Part shown: in pieces, positions 1-11,211 of the stretch
Position numbering within the stretch: the stretch's first letter is position 1
How the letters are laid out: each line of letters opens with the position of its first letter
Assembly: GCA_965649825.1 (NCBI GenBank)
Contig: OZ287703.1
Coordinates: forward strand, 186,001-250,000
Reading direction: 5' to 3'
Length of the DNA stretch: 64,000 nucleotides
From: Penicillus capitatus
Taxonomy: Eukaryota > Chlorophyta
The notes under the pieces: generated by a model
The model's input: only the letters and a program-made list of their open reading frames with translations
What the model was told of the DNA's origin: nothing
Database searches by the model: none
Position numbers and translations under genes: made by a program

Positions 1-2
1 AA

Positions 3-146
3 GAGGGTGACGTCGCCGATCTCTGTCGAAAAGCCGATCTGCACGTTGCGTCGTTTCTCGAGTCCAATCCATCATTCGACGTGCCAGATCTCGAATCGGT
101 GGAGGCTTTCTTAGCCAAGTCTGGATTTTCGACTGTGCCCATCTGA
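3..146 (+). CDS. C-terminal end of an unrecognised protein (partial)
   Basis: An open frame enters from the left edge of the window and ends at a TGA at 144-146. The 47 visible residues are acidic and amphipathic, with a charged stretch followed by a short hydrophobic tail ending in STVPI. No family could be recognised from so short a tail. The next gene starts on the same strand about 70 bp downstream. It could also be the last exon of a longer spliced gene; the acceptor site, if any, lies outside the window. Confidence 0.5.
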   Translation, partial: EGDVADLCRKADLHVASFLESNPSFDVPDLESVEAFLAKSGFSTVPI

Positions 147-217
147 TACGGCCCGTCACCCAGAGCAATACCTTCGCATCACGCTCGTTTAAACACAGAA
201 TCGATGCCATCATCATC

Positions 218-1643
218 ATGATTCGAACGCGAAACCTTATGGATCTGAAACGGTACAACACGCGAAGCTCGACGTTTCTTGACACCTCGACGCCTTTTAC
301 CCTCAAGTCGGCCGCCGATCGCCGTCCATCGCTCTCGACGAAAGGCTCTTCCGGCTGAACAGGGAACGGTTAAAAGTACTTGTGCTCGGCGTGACCGTCA
401 TCCCCCGCTTCGTCTTGGCATTTGTCGCTCTCTGCTTGTTTGCGCTGGTCAGTGGCATCGCGACCTTTCGATGGTATGTATGTACGTACGTGTGGCGGCT
501 TGGAGGCGATGGGTTTGCGATGTAGTCCAGAGAATCAGCCACTCAAGGGGTGGCGGCGGTGCCTCATGGGCGTCTGTCCTTACTTTTGCCTCACCGTCGT
601 CTTTCTGATGGGCTTCGTTGTGAAGATCAAAGGATGGAGCAATTATAAACGGGCAGTGAAGGAAGGCGTCAACGTCGGTCGACACTCCTCACCTGTCACA
701 TCATCTCACACGTGTGATGCTAGATCGCTGTTTTCAATCACGTCTCCTATGCCGATGCCTTTGTCCTCGTCGGTCTGATGGGATGCTCAGGTCAGCGCCG
801 ATGATGTGACAGGCATCGATATCGATAGGGCGCTGCGTTTGTAGGCGTATCGAAAGAGAGCAACAAGAAACTGCCTATCTTAGGAACCTGTATCAAGGGA
901 CTGCAAAACATCTACCTTCCAGATCGTCGGCAGATTATCCAAAAGAAAAACGGAGAGCCGTCGGAGGCGAAACGATCCGATAGCGTCTCCGCTCAGATCG
1001 CTCAAAGGTCACCATCACAGCTGTCACATCATTTCCGAATGCCGGAGCGGATCATACAGGGCGAAAGATCGACGGTACCCCATAATAGCCCTGGCACCAG
1101 AAGGAACGTGTGGAAGCGGTTATTCATTATTGGAGTTCAGAACGGGAGCATTTGTGGCCGGGGAGCCCGTGCTGCCCGTCACGCTCAAATACGACGCCAC
1201 CAATATCAATCCGGCGTGGACCATCATCAACGAGCCCCTTCATCTCGTACACCGACCCACACCATCTCACACCTCTCATTGTATGATCTATGTGATCCAG
1301 CTTCGTCTGCTCTGCCAGTTTCGTAATCGTGTCGAAGTGACCTTCCTCGAGCCGTACTACCCAACCGACGCCGAGAAGTACGACGCGACGATCTATGCAG
1401 AAGACGTCCGTATGGTCATGGTACAGACGGCAATCATCACAGTCGTCCTGGCAATGCGTGTCGATGTAGGGTAGAGCATTGGGTGTGCCTCTCGTACGCG
1501 AGAACTACAATCATTTCCATGCGCTGTCGAAGCTCGGGGTGCGTGTCGCCTGGGATGGCAAGACGATCGAGGGCCCGCCCGGCGTCATCGATGCCGATGG
1601 GTATGTCGATTTGACACCAATTCTTGACAAAAAGTCTTCTTAA
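218..1643 (+). CDS. 1-acylglycerophosphocholine O-acyltransferase (LPCAT/LPEAT family)
   Basis: Membrane acyltransferase that re-acylates lysophospholipids with acyl-CoA, expected in the ER. Spliced product is about 358 aa from ATG 218 (a second in-frame ATG is at 239). Seven introns: 308-345, 474-525, 674-723, 791-844, 1008-1059, 1247-1300 and 1421-1469; exons then sum to a multiple of three. An N-terminal hydrophobic segment follows RLNRERLKVLVLG. The catalytic HX4D box is present as NHVSYADA, created by the join at 673/724, and APEGT by the join at 1007/1060. The acyl-acceptor segment FRTGAFVAGEPV and the C-terminal VRMVMGRALGV are typical of LPCAT. There is no C-terminal EF-hand region, so it resembles the shorter LPEAT/LPCAT forms. 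Three introns carry the shared CTGTCACATCAT core, one of them inverted. It ends 52 bp from the converging branching-enzyme gene. Confidence 0.9.
674..723 (+). repeat. intron carrying CTGTCACATCAT core (LPCAT intron 3)
   Basis: 50-nt GT-AG intron. The core is in sense orientation and followed by the palindrome TCACACGTGTGA. Confidence 0.85.
791..844 (+). repeat. intron carrying inverted core (LPCAT intron 4)
   Basis: 54-nt intron with GATGATGTGACAGG near its 5' end, that is the core in the opposite orientation to the introns on either side in the same gene. Confidence 0.85.
1008..1059 (+). repeat. intron carrying CTGTCACATCAT core (LPCAT intron 5)
   Basis: 52-nt GT-AG intron, core in sense orientation about 14 nt after the donor. 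Confidence 0.85.
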
Positions 1644-1695
1644 ATGCTTGCAAGATGCACGTCCGTTTGCCCATCGCTGTCACATCACGATGTCC

Positions 1696-4655
1696 TCAAC
1701 GCGCAAAGTTCGGTCCACGATTCTGGATGCCCAAACCCGGAACGCCCGTCGGTTTAGAATCGGCACGGGCATCGGCGTGCGATGCCGGAGCGTAGACCAC
1801 GACAGAGCGACTGGGAGCGTAGACAAAGAAAGAGTGAGGTCGATGATCATGTTGCTCATCTCCCGCTGCGAAACTCGTGTTGTAATCCTTCGAGACATTG
1901 TTGTAGCCACCGAACACCGGCTCATCACTCGACAACACGATCTTATACGGCCCCTCTCCTATGCAGCCAATCTTATAATCCGTAAACGACTGAGTGGGAT
2001 GGAAATTGAACACGAAGACCAATTCCCCACGCTCACACACGATCACCTTATCCCCTAAACGACATCACCTATGATGTGCGTGTGACCTTGTTCGGTGTCC
2101 TGACCTTCGTCTTGGCGGCTGACGTATTGATGGTCGGAATTGGTGAAGCCGAAAGCTTTGTCCAGGTGATTGATGGCACGATCGAAGGCGTTCATGAACT
2201 TGTACTTGAGTCCCTCGTTGTCGGCCAGATCCCAACGCCTTCTGCATTTGTCCAGGCTGCCTTTGTTGCCAGGGACAAACATCCCCGTCGATGGATCGGT
2301 AAAATCATCTCTCGGAAAATCGATCCATTCCGGATGGCCGAATTCATTGCCCATGAAATTGAGGTAGCCTTCGCCGCCCAACGTCATCGTAATCAGACGG
2401 ATCATCTTGTGCAGGGCAATGCCACGATCCACGATCATACTGTGCGCATCGACAGACATGCAATCGTACATGTCTTTATCCATCAGCCAGAAAGCAATGG
2501 TCTTGTCGCCCACCAAAGCCTGATCGTGCGATTCCGCATAGCCAATGCACCCTTCGTTCTGACGTCTGTTCGTGAGCGTGTAGATAATGTTGCCCATATT
2601 CCACGCAAAATCATCGTGCATGCCTAACACTTCGATCCACTTGTCGGCGATGGCCATGTTGAGACGGTAATCGAATCCGACGCCGTTTTCTTGCCACGGA
2701 CGGCAGAAGGTCGGCATTCCGGAAACGTCTTCTCCAATGGTGATGCAGTTGGGAAAGAGATCGTGCAGAAGATGATTGACCAACATCAGGTAGACCACGG
2801 CATCTGTGTCGGTGGCAAAGCCAAAGTATTCACTGTACTGACCGGAGAACGACATCTGTAGCCCGTGATGATGGTACATCATGGACGTCACTCCATCGAA
2901 ACGATAACCGTCGAATTTGTACTCATCGATCCACCAACGCGAATTGGACAGCAGAAATCTCAACGTCTCCCAATTCCCTACCCGCACACCATCACACTTG
3001 GGAGCGATGGCAGGTGGGACGGACCATAATTGAAGAGGCGGCTGTCCCAGACGAAGTGATAACCGCGGCCGCCTGAGTGGAAATATTGTGAATCGGTGCC
3101 GTCGAACATGTTGAGGCCGTCCATGACGTTCTTGGAGGCATGAGAATGGACGACATCCATCAGCACGACCAATCCCAATCGATGGGCCTCATCAATCATC
3201 GCCTTGAGCTCATCCGGCGTTCCGCAGCGACTGCTGGGGGCAAAGAAATTGGTCACGTGGTATCCGAAGCTCCCGTAATAGGCATGCTCCTGAATGGCCA
3301 TGATCTGGATGGCATTGTAACCGAGTTTGCGAATTCTGGGCAGCATCTGTTCTCTGAACTCGAGATAGCTGTTCACTTTGGGCTCCTGACTCGACATCCC
3401 CACGTGACACTCGTAGATGCGTAGATGGCGTGGGCGATCTGGGCGTGGATATTTGAATGTGTACTTCTTCTCTGGATGCACCTCTCCTGGAGCGCCCACC
3501 TCGGGTGGATCCCAATACACACCATTGTACTGCACTTCGTTCCATTCCTGCGTCGCCCATTTGATCCAGGCCGGAATACGCTCCGCCCATTCTCCATAGC
3601 ACGTCTCCAATCGACACTTCACCTTCGTCCTAACGCATCGACCCGCTATGAAGCGCCAGCCATGTGTGAGAAAAAGTGTGAGACCGGTGGGGAATGGCGG
3701 GTGTGCCGTCCTCCTTGTCCGGCAGAAACAGTTGCCACACACCAAAGTCATTTTTCATAGCCCAGTGATTGTTCTCTGCCTGCCAGTTATTGAACTCCCC
3801 GACCAAACACAACGCCTGAACGAACGCACAGCTTTTCGAACGCGCCGCACAGTTCGCATTAGGCCTACTCTGGCAGACGGTGCCCATTCTCTATACCAAA
3901 TACCTTTCTTCCCTTCATTTTCTCCGCGATTGAATCCCATGTAGTTGTACCCTATCTCACTCAAAAGAGTGAGAAAGGCAATGCTGCAAAGCATGACCTT
4001 GTGAAAAGACTTCCATCCCTTTCTCATTCGCATCTACTGCTTGACGGATGTTGCGAAACACATCCCATCGAAACTTGAAGTGATCTTGGTGATCCCAAAG
4101 CATCTGATCCAGACGCATCACTTCTGTCCCGTTGTGTTCAGGCACAGGCGAGATCTTGCCGTAGACATCTTTGTATCCCGCTTCTGCGCCTGCACCAAAA
4201 TCCATAACACGCATAATAATCATATATGTATGGATGATGGATGGCGTCATGCCTTCGACGGCAGGCGACCAGTAATCTTCAGGCGTTTCTGCCTCGACGG
4301 CGGTCTCCGTTTCGTCGTCCGCCTCCCCTTCGCCCTTGGAAGTCTCTTTTTCTTCCTCTTCTCCTTTGAGTAGAACTTTGTTTTTTTGGGCGACTTCGAG
4401 TGGTGTGGTCTTGTCTTCAGAGGCAGCGCAGATCTTGAGACGGCGCACTTTCAATACCGCCCTTGTGCCTAAACGCCACACGTTTGAGATCGCCGAGTGT
4501 CGGGAATGGCAACGTGTCGAGTCACGTGTGAGGACGAGTCTTCGGCTCAAGCGACGTCGACGGCTTTCGCACGACAGGACACGTCGACGGAGAACGGGAA
4601 GGGCGGGACGCTGTCCGACTGGAAGCGAACAAGAGGATAGCAGCCGTTGCGCCAT
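1696..4655 (-). CDS. 1,4-alpha-glucan branching enzyme (GH13)
   Basis: Transfers alpha-1,4 chains to make alpha-1,6 branches in starch or glycogen. About 902 aa with five clear introns (2055-2104, 2978-3024, 3630-3684, 3816-3868, 3952-3997); exon total divides by three. A CBM48-like region (LVGEFNNW) precedes the GH13 barrel. All four GH13 regions are visible: [10 protein letters not shown], the nucleophile box GYRFDGVTS, the acid/base box [11 protein letters not shown], and ESHDQ. The C-terminal all-beta domain ends with [11 protein letters not shown]. The first ~200 residues are arginine-, serine- and glutamate-rich. The start ([10 protein letters not shown]) could be a targeting sequence, but the 5' end is uncertain and one further in-frame intron near 4200 is possible. 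It lies back-to-back with the phosphatase gene over about 260 bp. Confidence 0.9.
3952..3997 (-). repeat. intron with CTCACTC/GAGTGAG hairpin (branching enzyme)
   Basis: 46-nt intron whose 3' part is TCTCACTCTTTTGAGTGAGA, a stem with a TTTT loop that ends five bases before the AG. The same stem family appears in the UNR-like gene introns. Confidence 0.8.
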
Positions 4656-4912
4656 TTTTAGACAACGGTGGATAAGGCCTTCGTCGATTTTCAAGGAACG
4701 CACGTACCAACAAGGACGCTGCAATGATGTGACGGATGATGTACTGGCCCGCTGAGTCCGTCAACCGCTGAATCCGACTGTACGTGCACCAACTCGCGGT
4801 ATCGTTCGTGTAAATTAATTCTGAATTTCTGCTCTGGTTCCACAAAAGCAAGGACCAAGTGAAGATTCACGGGTGGGATACACGACGTAGACTTTAAAAT
4901 ACTGCGCATGCT

Positions 4913-7279
4913 ATGGGTGCCTATTTGAGCCAACCCATCACAGACAAGGTTGTACCGACTGCATAGACCGCGTGTTCGTGAGGTGTGCGGTGCAGGAACT
5001 CGAGGTCGGCGAGAATGAAACACTCGAATTCGCCGTTGCCGCGATGCAGGGATGGCGAACTGAAATGGTAACTCCGGTTGAGTCGTCTTCCGTATGATGG
5101 TGCTGAACCATGTCTGCAGGAAGATGCGCATGTCTGTGTATTGGATATTGCGGAGAGAACATCGATCTTCGGCGTCTTTGACGGACATGGCGGAAAAGAA
5201 GTGGCGAAATTCGTCGCCCTCCATATCGTTCGTCCGTTGTCTGTTGGGATGCGTGTCGGAATGGCAACGTGTAGGTCGAGGAGCTGTTGGCGGCGAAGAG
5301 CTTTGAGATGGCAAACATGTCGGGTAGCTTGAAACAGGCGTATATGTCTCTCGACGCCATGATACGATCGGAGACGTCACGGACCGAGCTGCTTCGATTG
5401 AGTGCCTGCCAGAAGACGGAGGAAGAGAAATCGCTAGAGTAGGCGGCGGCTGTATCGTGAAGGATGGCGCTGACGCAGACGGTATCTCTGTGCACGTAGG
5501 AGGGTGATTGATATGGATCATCTTCCGGCGCTTTTGAGAGAGGCCATCACGGCTTCGCGTTTCGACGGAGACGATGACGAGGATCGACAGGATGATGACG
5601 ACTCGGATGTTTCGGAGGACGAAACAGGAAACGGCGATAGCAGCAGTGAAGACGATGGCGACGAAGGGCGAAGAAACCACATCGGATCGTATCCCATCGT
5701 CCTGAGCGATTCCTCAAGCGGAAGCGATTCGGAAACGGAAGAGGTTCCGCAACATCACCATCATCATCCACAGAACGAAGTGCCGAACCCATATCAACGA
5801 TCGCCCACGCTGATGGCGGCGCCTGTGGCGGCGGCGTTGTTTAGATCTCTTGCTCTCCAGATGAGGGATGCTCCCAGATCGTCGTCGTCAATATTGGCGA
5901 AACAGAATCTCTTGTGCCACTTGAGCCAAAGGCCGTCTCACAAGACCCCGTTCGGGAACCTGTGCAGAATATCCATATTCCTGGCGAGTCATCTACCGTG
6001 TTCATAGCCTCAGACAGCACAGATAGTACAGAATGTCGATTCTATGACGAGGCAGGAGGAGTCGTGGCAGAAGAAGCCACGCCTGTGTCGACCGATACCC
6101 CGACCGCCAAAGGCGCAATATGTTCCTCGATTGAGAAAAATGAGAGGCGCTCTGGCGATTGCGTTTTCGACAAAAATATCAACGAAAACCACAACCATGA
6201 CTGCAAGTCTAGCTTCATTGGCAATCAAGATACTACAACAACGTCAATCGCAAAACGGGTTTGTCATCGCTCTCACTCTTCTGTCACGCTTCGTCGTACG
6301 GTTTGCTGTGTAGTTGTGCGAGAAACCTGATCAACGATCGACGTCGTTGTTTGGTGGACTTCTGTCTTTTGTGTGTCCCTTTCCTTGTCTACGATCCCCA
6401 ATGATCTTGCCAGAGGAGAGACCCACGAAGATCGTGTCCTGTAGTCCAACCTATTCATCGCACTCGTCGGCATCAAGTTCCTTTGACGCTGCCCCCACTG
6501 TCGAGAAGAAGACGGTTGTGCACGATGCAGACTCCTTCCCGCCCGTCGAGAATCTCTGCACCGACGAAACGGAGGAGCACATTAGCCAGGCAAACGAAGA
6601 TGCGATCGATGAAGAGCAACATCATGGAAGCAGAAAAGAAAAGGAAGACATCAATGGACGAGATGGTAGGCATCGCATCTATCCCCATATGTGATCTGAT
6701 ACGTGCTGTGGCGGCTGGACAGTGACGGTGGCGGGATGCACCGCTGTGGTGGCGGTTATCGAAGGAGAGACGTTGTATGTTGCCAATGCAGGAGACTCGC
6801 GTTGTGTCCTGTGCCATGATGGCATTGCTCTCCCCATGTCCCGTGATCACAAGCCGACGGATCCCGATGAGTACATGCGGATTAAGAGGGCCGGAGGGTT
6901 TGTCTCAGATGGCCGTGTCAACGGCTGCCTCAATCTCTCTCGTGCTCTCGGAGATATGGAATACAAAAGAACGCCGAATTTGTCACCAGAGGAGTATATG
7001 ATTACAGCCAATCCGGATATCAAGTCCATGGATCTGCAGACTGGAGATCAGTTTCTTATTCTGGCATGCGATGGCATCTGGGATGTCCTTTCCGATCAGG
7101 AAGCGTGCGATTTTGTTCTCTCTCGTCTTCGACAGAAACAACCTTTAGCGAAGATTTCGTCAGATCTCTGTGATTTTTGCCTTGCAGAAGATGCCGAAGG
7201 CTCCGGAGAGGGATGCGATAACATGACTGCAATGATTGTTCTATTCAGGGACAGCGCTGTGGGCTATTGCAGTCCATAG
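4913..7279 (+). CDS. PP2C-family protein phosphatase, PPM1G-like with acidic insert
   Basis: Mg/Mn-dependent Ser/Thr phosphatase. It begins MGAYLSQPITDK, the N-myristoylation-type start typical of PPM1A/B/G. Introns at 4949-4995, 5068-5119, 5228-5274, 5439-5499 and 6666-6722 are well supported by joined motifs. PP2C motifs: AMQGWRTEMEDAH, GVFDGHGGKE, ANAGDSRCVL, SRALGDMEYK, ACDGIWDVLSD and CDNMTAM. A Glu/Asp/Ser-rich stretch of roughly 350 residues (about 5500-6660) interrupts the catalytic domain, as in animal PPM1G. The frame switches twice inside this acidic stretch (between about 5825-6000 and near 6310), so one or two more introns exist there whose borders I cannot fix. A nuclear, splicing-related role is inferred only from PPM1G. 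Confidence 0.87.
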
Positions 7280-8159
7280 TCAACACGGAACATCTATGAT
7301 GCGACACTTGGATCACCACAACTACCACTCCTGGCGACACTCAGACGTTTCATCCATCTATCAGACAGAATTCAGCGCTGTTCGTTTGCTATCTATCTAC
7401 CCACCCTATCCACATTCGACCTCCCTTGGCTGGCTAAGATCATCGTGTCCCCAGTCATCGTTGTTGTTGTTGTTCTTCGTTATCGTGCTGTGTATGGCAC
7501 ATCAGAAGTGATTTCCCCTTACCGTCTTGGCCCATCAGTACACTGTGTCTTTTTGTACGTTGCCTTCGGTGAGTGCTTCCAATAATACTCCCACGGACAT
7601 CACCTCTCTCAGTGGAGGCTATCCTGTGGAGACGATTCTTTATGTAACCGCTTTTGAGTAAAGAATTCGATTTTATAGTTGCCGGAGATTCACACGCGTT
7701 GTTACTAACGGGTAGAGTATTTGCGTTAGTTATCTAGTGCTCTTGTTGTCATCATAGTCGTTCGACATGCATTGGAGAATGAATTGGGTGATTATGTGCT
7801 GTTCTTCTTCCCCGATGCAAATTTTTCAGACATCTCCATCGTCCTCCATCCATCACCCAGCAACCAACCCATCGATCAATGCTGTGTCGTTGTTGCTTGT
7901 ATTGTTTGTTGATAAAGTCTCACGGAAAAATCGATCGTCGGATCTGGAAATAAAAGCTGAAACTCTATTCGAGCTGCTCTGAGTCTTTGAAATGTACTCC
8001 GTTGTCATCTTGATACCAAAATCCGTTCAAAATCAAGACCACGTTTAATTTGAGTGGATAAGTGTGTGTATGCACTCGGGTGTCCAAAGTGGGAACATTC
8101 TGACAGAAGGCACTTAGAGGTCGCCACAGTGTAACCTGAAACCAAAGGATTTCATTGCT
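7280..8159 (+). other. convergent intergenic region, no gene seen
   Basis: 880 bp between the stop codons of the converging phosphatase and phosphohexomutase genes. Only short unsupported frames are present. It is more AT-rich than its flanks, with T-runs and a GTTGTTGTTGTT stretch near 7460, consistent with two 3' UTRs. No repeat, tRNA or coding motif was recognised. Confidence 0.5.
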
Positions 8160-9992
8160 TCAGCGCACAGCGGCATCCTGCAGGGAGGATAGATCGAGTG
8201 GCAGATCGGCGCACTGTTGATCGAAGAAGTGCAGCAATTCTCTGGCCGTCTGTGCCAGACCCCCCTCGATCTCCGATTCGATATTGAGAACGCAGAGGGG
8301 ATCGTGAATGGATGGACGCAAGAGACACCAGCCTCTCTTCCCATTCCCTTCCTTCACCTGTACACGCCATCCTTCGTAATTCTCCCTCTCCATTGTCCAT
8401 CGCTCCATCGCACCGGACTGCACGAAATCATGAAAGCGCTGCGTGGCCATGGTAGCGATCTCTTTGAAATGGACGTCCTGTGGAGAACAGTGTGTGTGAG
8501 TTGTAGTGAAGAGGGGAAGGGGAGAGCCTAACTTGGATGCGAATACGGAACTCTTGTGCCTCGAGGGGCTCGGGCAACAATTCGATCAGATCCTTGATGC
8601 TGCCCTGTCCTTGCTGTCTGCGTCGAACCATTTCTACGACGATCTTCAGCGACATGTATGCGCCATCGTCCAGAAAGTAATTTTCTTTCAATGCTCCGTG
8701 TCCACTCGTCTCCATCATCAATTCACAGTTCTGGCCTTGGCGATTCAATTCGATGCCTTTGCCGATGACGTTTTTGTAGCCACGTTTGTAACGAAAGTGC
8801 CGTCCACCCAGATCTTCGATAAACTGTGTGAGGCCGTTGGATGTGACGGAGTCCGTGACGATCGTAGTTCCTGGATGCTCGCGAAGGACGATGGCGGACA
8901 TGAGGGCGATCATGCGATTGCTGTTGATACTGACGCCGGATGCGTCGACGACGCCGCTCCGATCGACGTCGGTATCGTAGACGATACCCAGATCGGCGCC
9001 CGATTTCAGCACGGCGTCGATGCCGGCGGCCGCCGCTTCGGGATCCTCAGGATTGGGAATGTGATTCGGAAATCGGCCGTCCGGTTGCAGAAACTGACTG
9101 CCTGTCACATCAGCGCCAAGTGGCGCAAGCACATCGATCGGCACGAAACCACCAGCGCCGTTTCCTGCATCGACGGCGATCTTGAATCCGTCGAGGGGAC
9201 GTTCGCGATCTGTATCGAGAGATCGGCGAATGATCGAACGTAGATGGGATGCGTAGACAGGCATGAAGTCGATCGTCTCGATCAATCCCGGCGTCACCGC
9301 CATCGCCTTGCCCAACAGTAAACTCGTACACTGCATCGCATCCTCTACAGCAAGATCGGACATATCCTTCATGTCGACAAAGGGCACGCGCACCTAGATC
9401 GATGCCAGCGTCGATGCATGCTTTACTGCTACGTTGGAGGATGTTTTTGATGTCCGGTTTGTCCAATCCTCCTGTCCCATCGAAGAATTTCATACCGTTG
9501 CGATTGAACGGAAGATGCGAGGCCGTGAGCATGATGGCACCATCGAAACGGTAATCGTCCATGATGCAGCTCATGAACATAGCCGGCGTCGATGACAGAC
9601 CAAAATCTGCCACATGAACGCCTTGTGATGTTAATCCCAGTGTCACGGATGTTTTTACCAGTTCCCCTGAAAGCCACGACCCATTGTTGACACTCTAATA
9701 CTGCGATTAACCTGATAGTCGCGGATCGCGTCCGATCGAGATGCGCAGATCCGATGGCGATGTATGCGTTCGATCGGACAGCCACTGAACGAAACCGATC
9801 GATATGAAGTAAAGACGAATGGGCGTCAGTGTGATCGCTTCATCGGAGATTCCTAAAAATCGATCGATCCATCAAGGGTTTCGTGAAAGGAAAGAGATGG
9901 TGGGGCCGACCTTCCATGGCAATGCCACGGACATCGCTTCCTTGTTGCAAATCGCCAAACGTTTTCTCGATCGCTTTACCATCGACCGTCAT
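8160..9992 (-). CDS. phosphoglucomutase/phosphomannomutase family protein
   Basis: Alpha-D-phosphohexomutase of the bacterial/plastid type that interconverts hexose 1- and 6-phosphates. Introns 8478-8532, 9345-9393, 9667-9711 and 9853-9910; from the ATG at 9990-9992 the exons give about 541 aa in one frame. Family motifs: phosphoserine loop MLTASHLPFNRNG, metal loop DTDVDRSGVVD, sugar-binding GYKNVIGKG, and METSGHGALKEN with FLDDGAYM. The open frame extends upstream of the chosen ATG (Arg/Ser/Thr/Ala-rich, to about 10080) without another ATG, so an N-terminal targeting peptide on an extra exon is likely. It is divergent from the fibrillin gene. Together with branching enzyme and isoamylase it forms a local group of carbohydrate genes. 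Confidence 0.87.
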
Positions 9993-10122
9993 CGTCACTC
10001 GCGATGGGGCAGCTGCCTGTCGATGCGTCGTGTTTGATGGTCTCCGATGACGGCCGGGACCTGTAAACCGCGTCGATTGTGCCGTGTGCCTTACATGTGG
10101 TTACGCATAGACGTCACGCGTC

Positions 10123-11169
10123 TTGGCTGGAAGGCAAAACGATGGGGAGATACCCGCAGATGAATCGTCATCATCCAAAATGTCTAAGATCGCTTCGCCG
10201 CTGCCTCGACGGATCACGCGTCTGCCGAGATGTCAAGCGATCAAGAGCGTAAAGACCGATCGAACGTACCAACATTTAGCGAAACGCGTCGCTGTGCAGG
10301 TCGAAGCATCCCAACGCGAAGTTCTGCAATGCTTGGAAAGAGTACCCCGTCGAGGACAGGGAGGATTGGACACGGAATCGAAGCGACGGTTTGAATCTGC
10401 CGTGGAAGTACTGGAAGAGGACGGCGGTTTGCCGGTAAGGCATTCGACGCCTGTCACATCATAAACACAATGAGACAGTGATGTTTAGTGCCCGGCATCG
10501 TCTGAATTACTGATCGGCTGCTGGAAACTGTTGTTTACCTCGGTCCCTGGGACAGAGTCCCCCATACAGAAGACGTTCACTGGGATCGATGCTTTCAACA
10601 TCTATCAAGACATCGTGGACGATGCACTGCAGATTCGGCTCGTGAATCGAGTGGATTTTGGCCCACGGGTTCAGTCACTTCCCCCATGGTTCGGTTTCTA
10701 TAAGGGAGGTACTTGTATAGATCGGCGAGCTAAAAGTGGAGGCGGAGGTTAGTACCCAGAATCGTCCGATCCCTGGTTTTGTACCTCGTCAAGGCGAAGG
10801 ACTGCCGTTTTTCGGCAAAACCATTCTAAAACCGCCGCCTAGAGATGTCTCCCCGACACCATGATGTGACGGACCGCTTGACGAGAGGTGTTGTTGACAG
10901 GACTGCCGATTGGACATTTGGTTTGATCAAGGCGCATTCGACTTCGCCTTTCTCCCCTTCAAGATTCCTTATCCCGTTCCTTTCCGACTCTTCGGAGACG
11001 AAACAAAAGTACGACACCACAGAGAATACCATACCCTTGACTGAAGGCTGCACCCCAGGCCTGGTTTGATGTGACCTATCTCTCCAGAGACGGCACTTTT
11101 CGATTGACCCGTGGCAGCAAAGGAACACTCTTCGTTCTCACCAAAGAAAAAAGTGAAAAGACATCATGA
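10123..11169 (+). CDS. fibrillin / plastid lipid-associated protein (PAP)
   Basis: Lipocalin-like protein of plastoglobules and thylakoids. Four introns (10435-10488, 10679-shifted donor at 10669 to 10720, 10847-10900, 11009-11058) give a 278-aa product in one frame. PAP-fibrillin hallmarks: ELLIGCWKLLFTSVPG near the start of the domain, then VNRVDFGPR, IGELKVEAEV, and a C-terminal DVTYLSRDGTFRLTRG segment. The N-terminal ~60 residues are basic and Ser/Pro-rich and may act as a transit peptide, although the first 20 are acidic, so targeting is uncertain. Two of the introns carry the CTGTCACATCAT core in opposite orientations. Presence of this family indicates a plastid-bearing host. It converges on the isoamylase gene with 42 bp between stops. 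Confidence 0.85.
10435..10488 (+). repeat. intron carrying CTGTCACATCAT core (fibrillin intron 1)
   Basis: 54-nt intron with CCTGTCACATCAT in sense orientation, then GAGACAGTGATGTTTAG at the 3' end, which resembles the inverted core. Confidence 0.85.
10847..10900 (+). repeat. intron carrying inverted core (fibrillin intron 3)
   Basis: 54-nt intron containing CATGATGTGACGG, opposite in orientation to the first intron of the same gene. Confidence 0.85.
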
Positions 11170-11211
11170 TGTGACAGCCATTCAGCAAAGCCAGACACCA
11201 TCGTATCTCCC

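Noticed and set aside
279-608. Long open frame over the LPCAT 5' exons in another frame
   Set aside because: The family match lies in the spliced frame; this frame is a shadow without recognisable protein.
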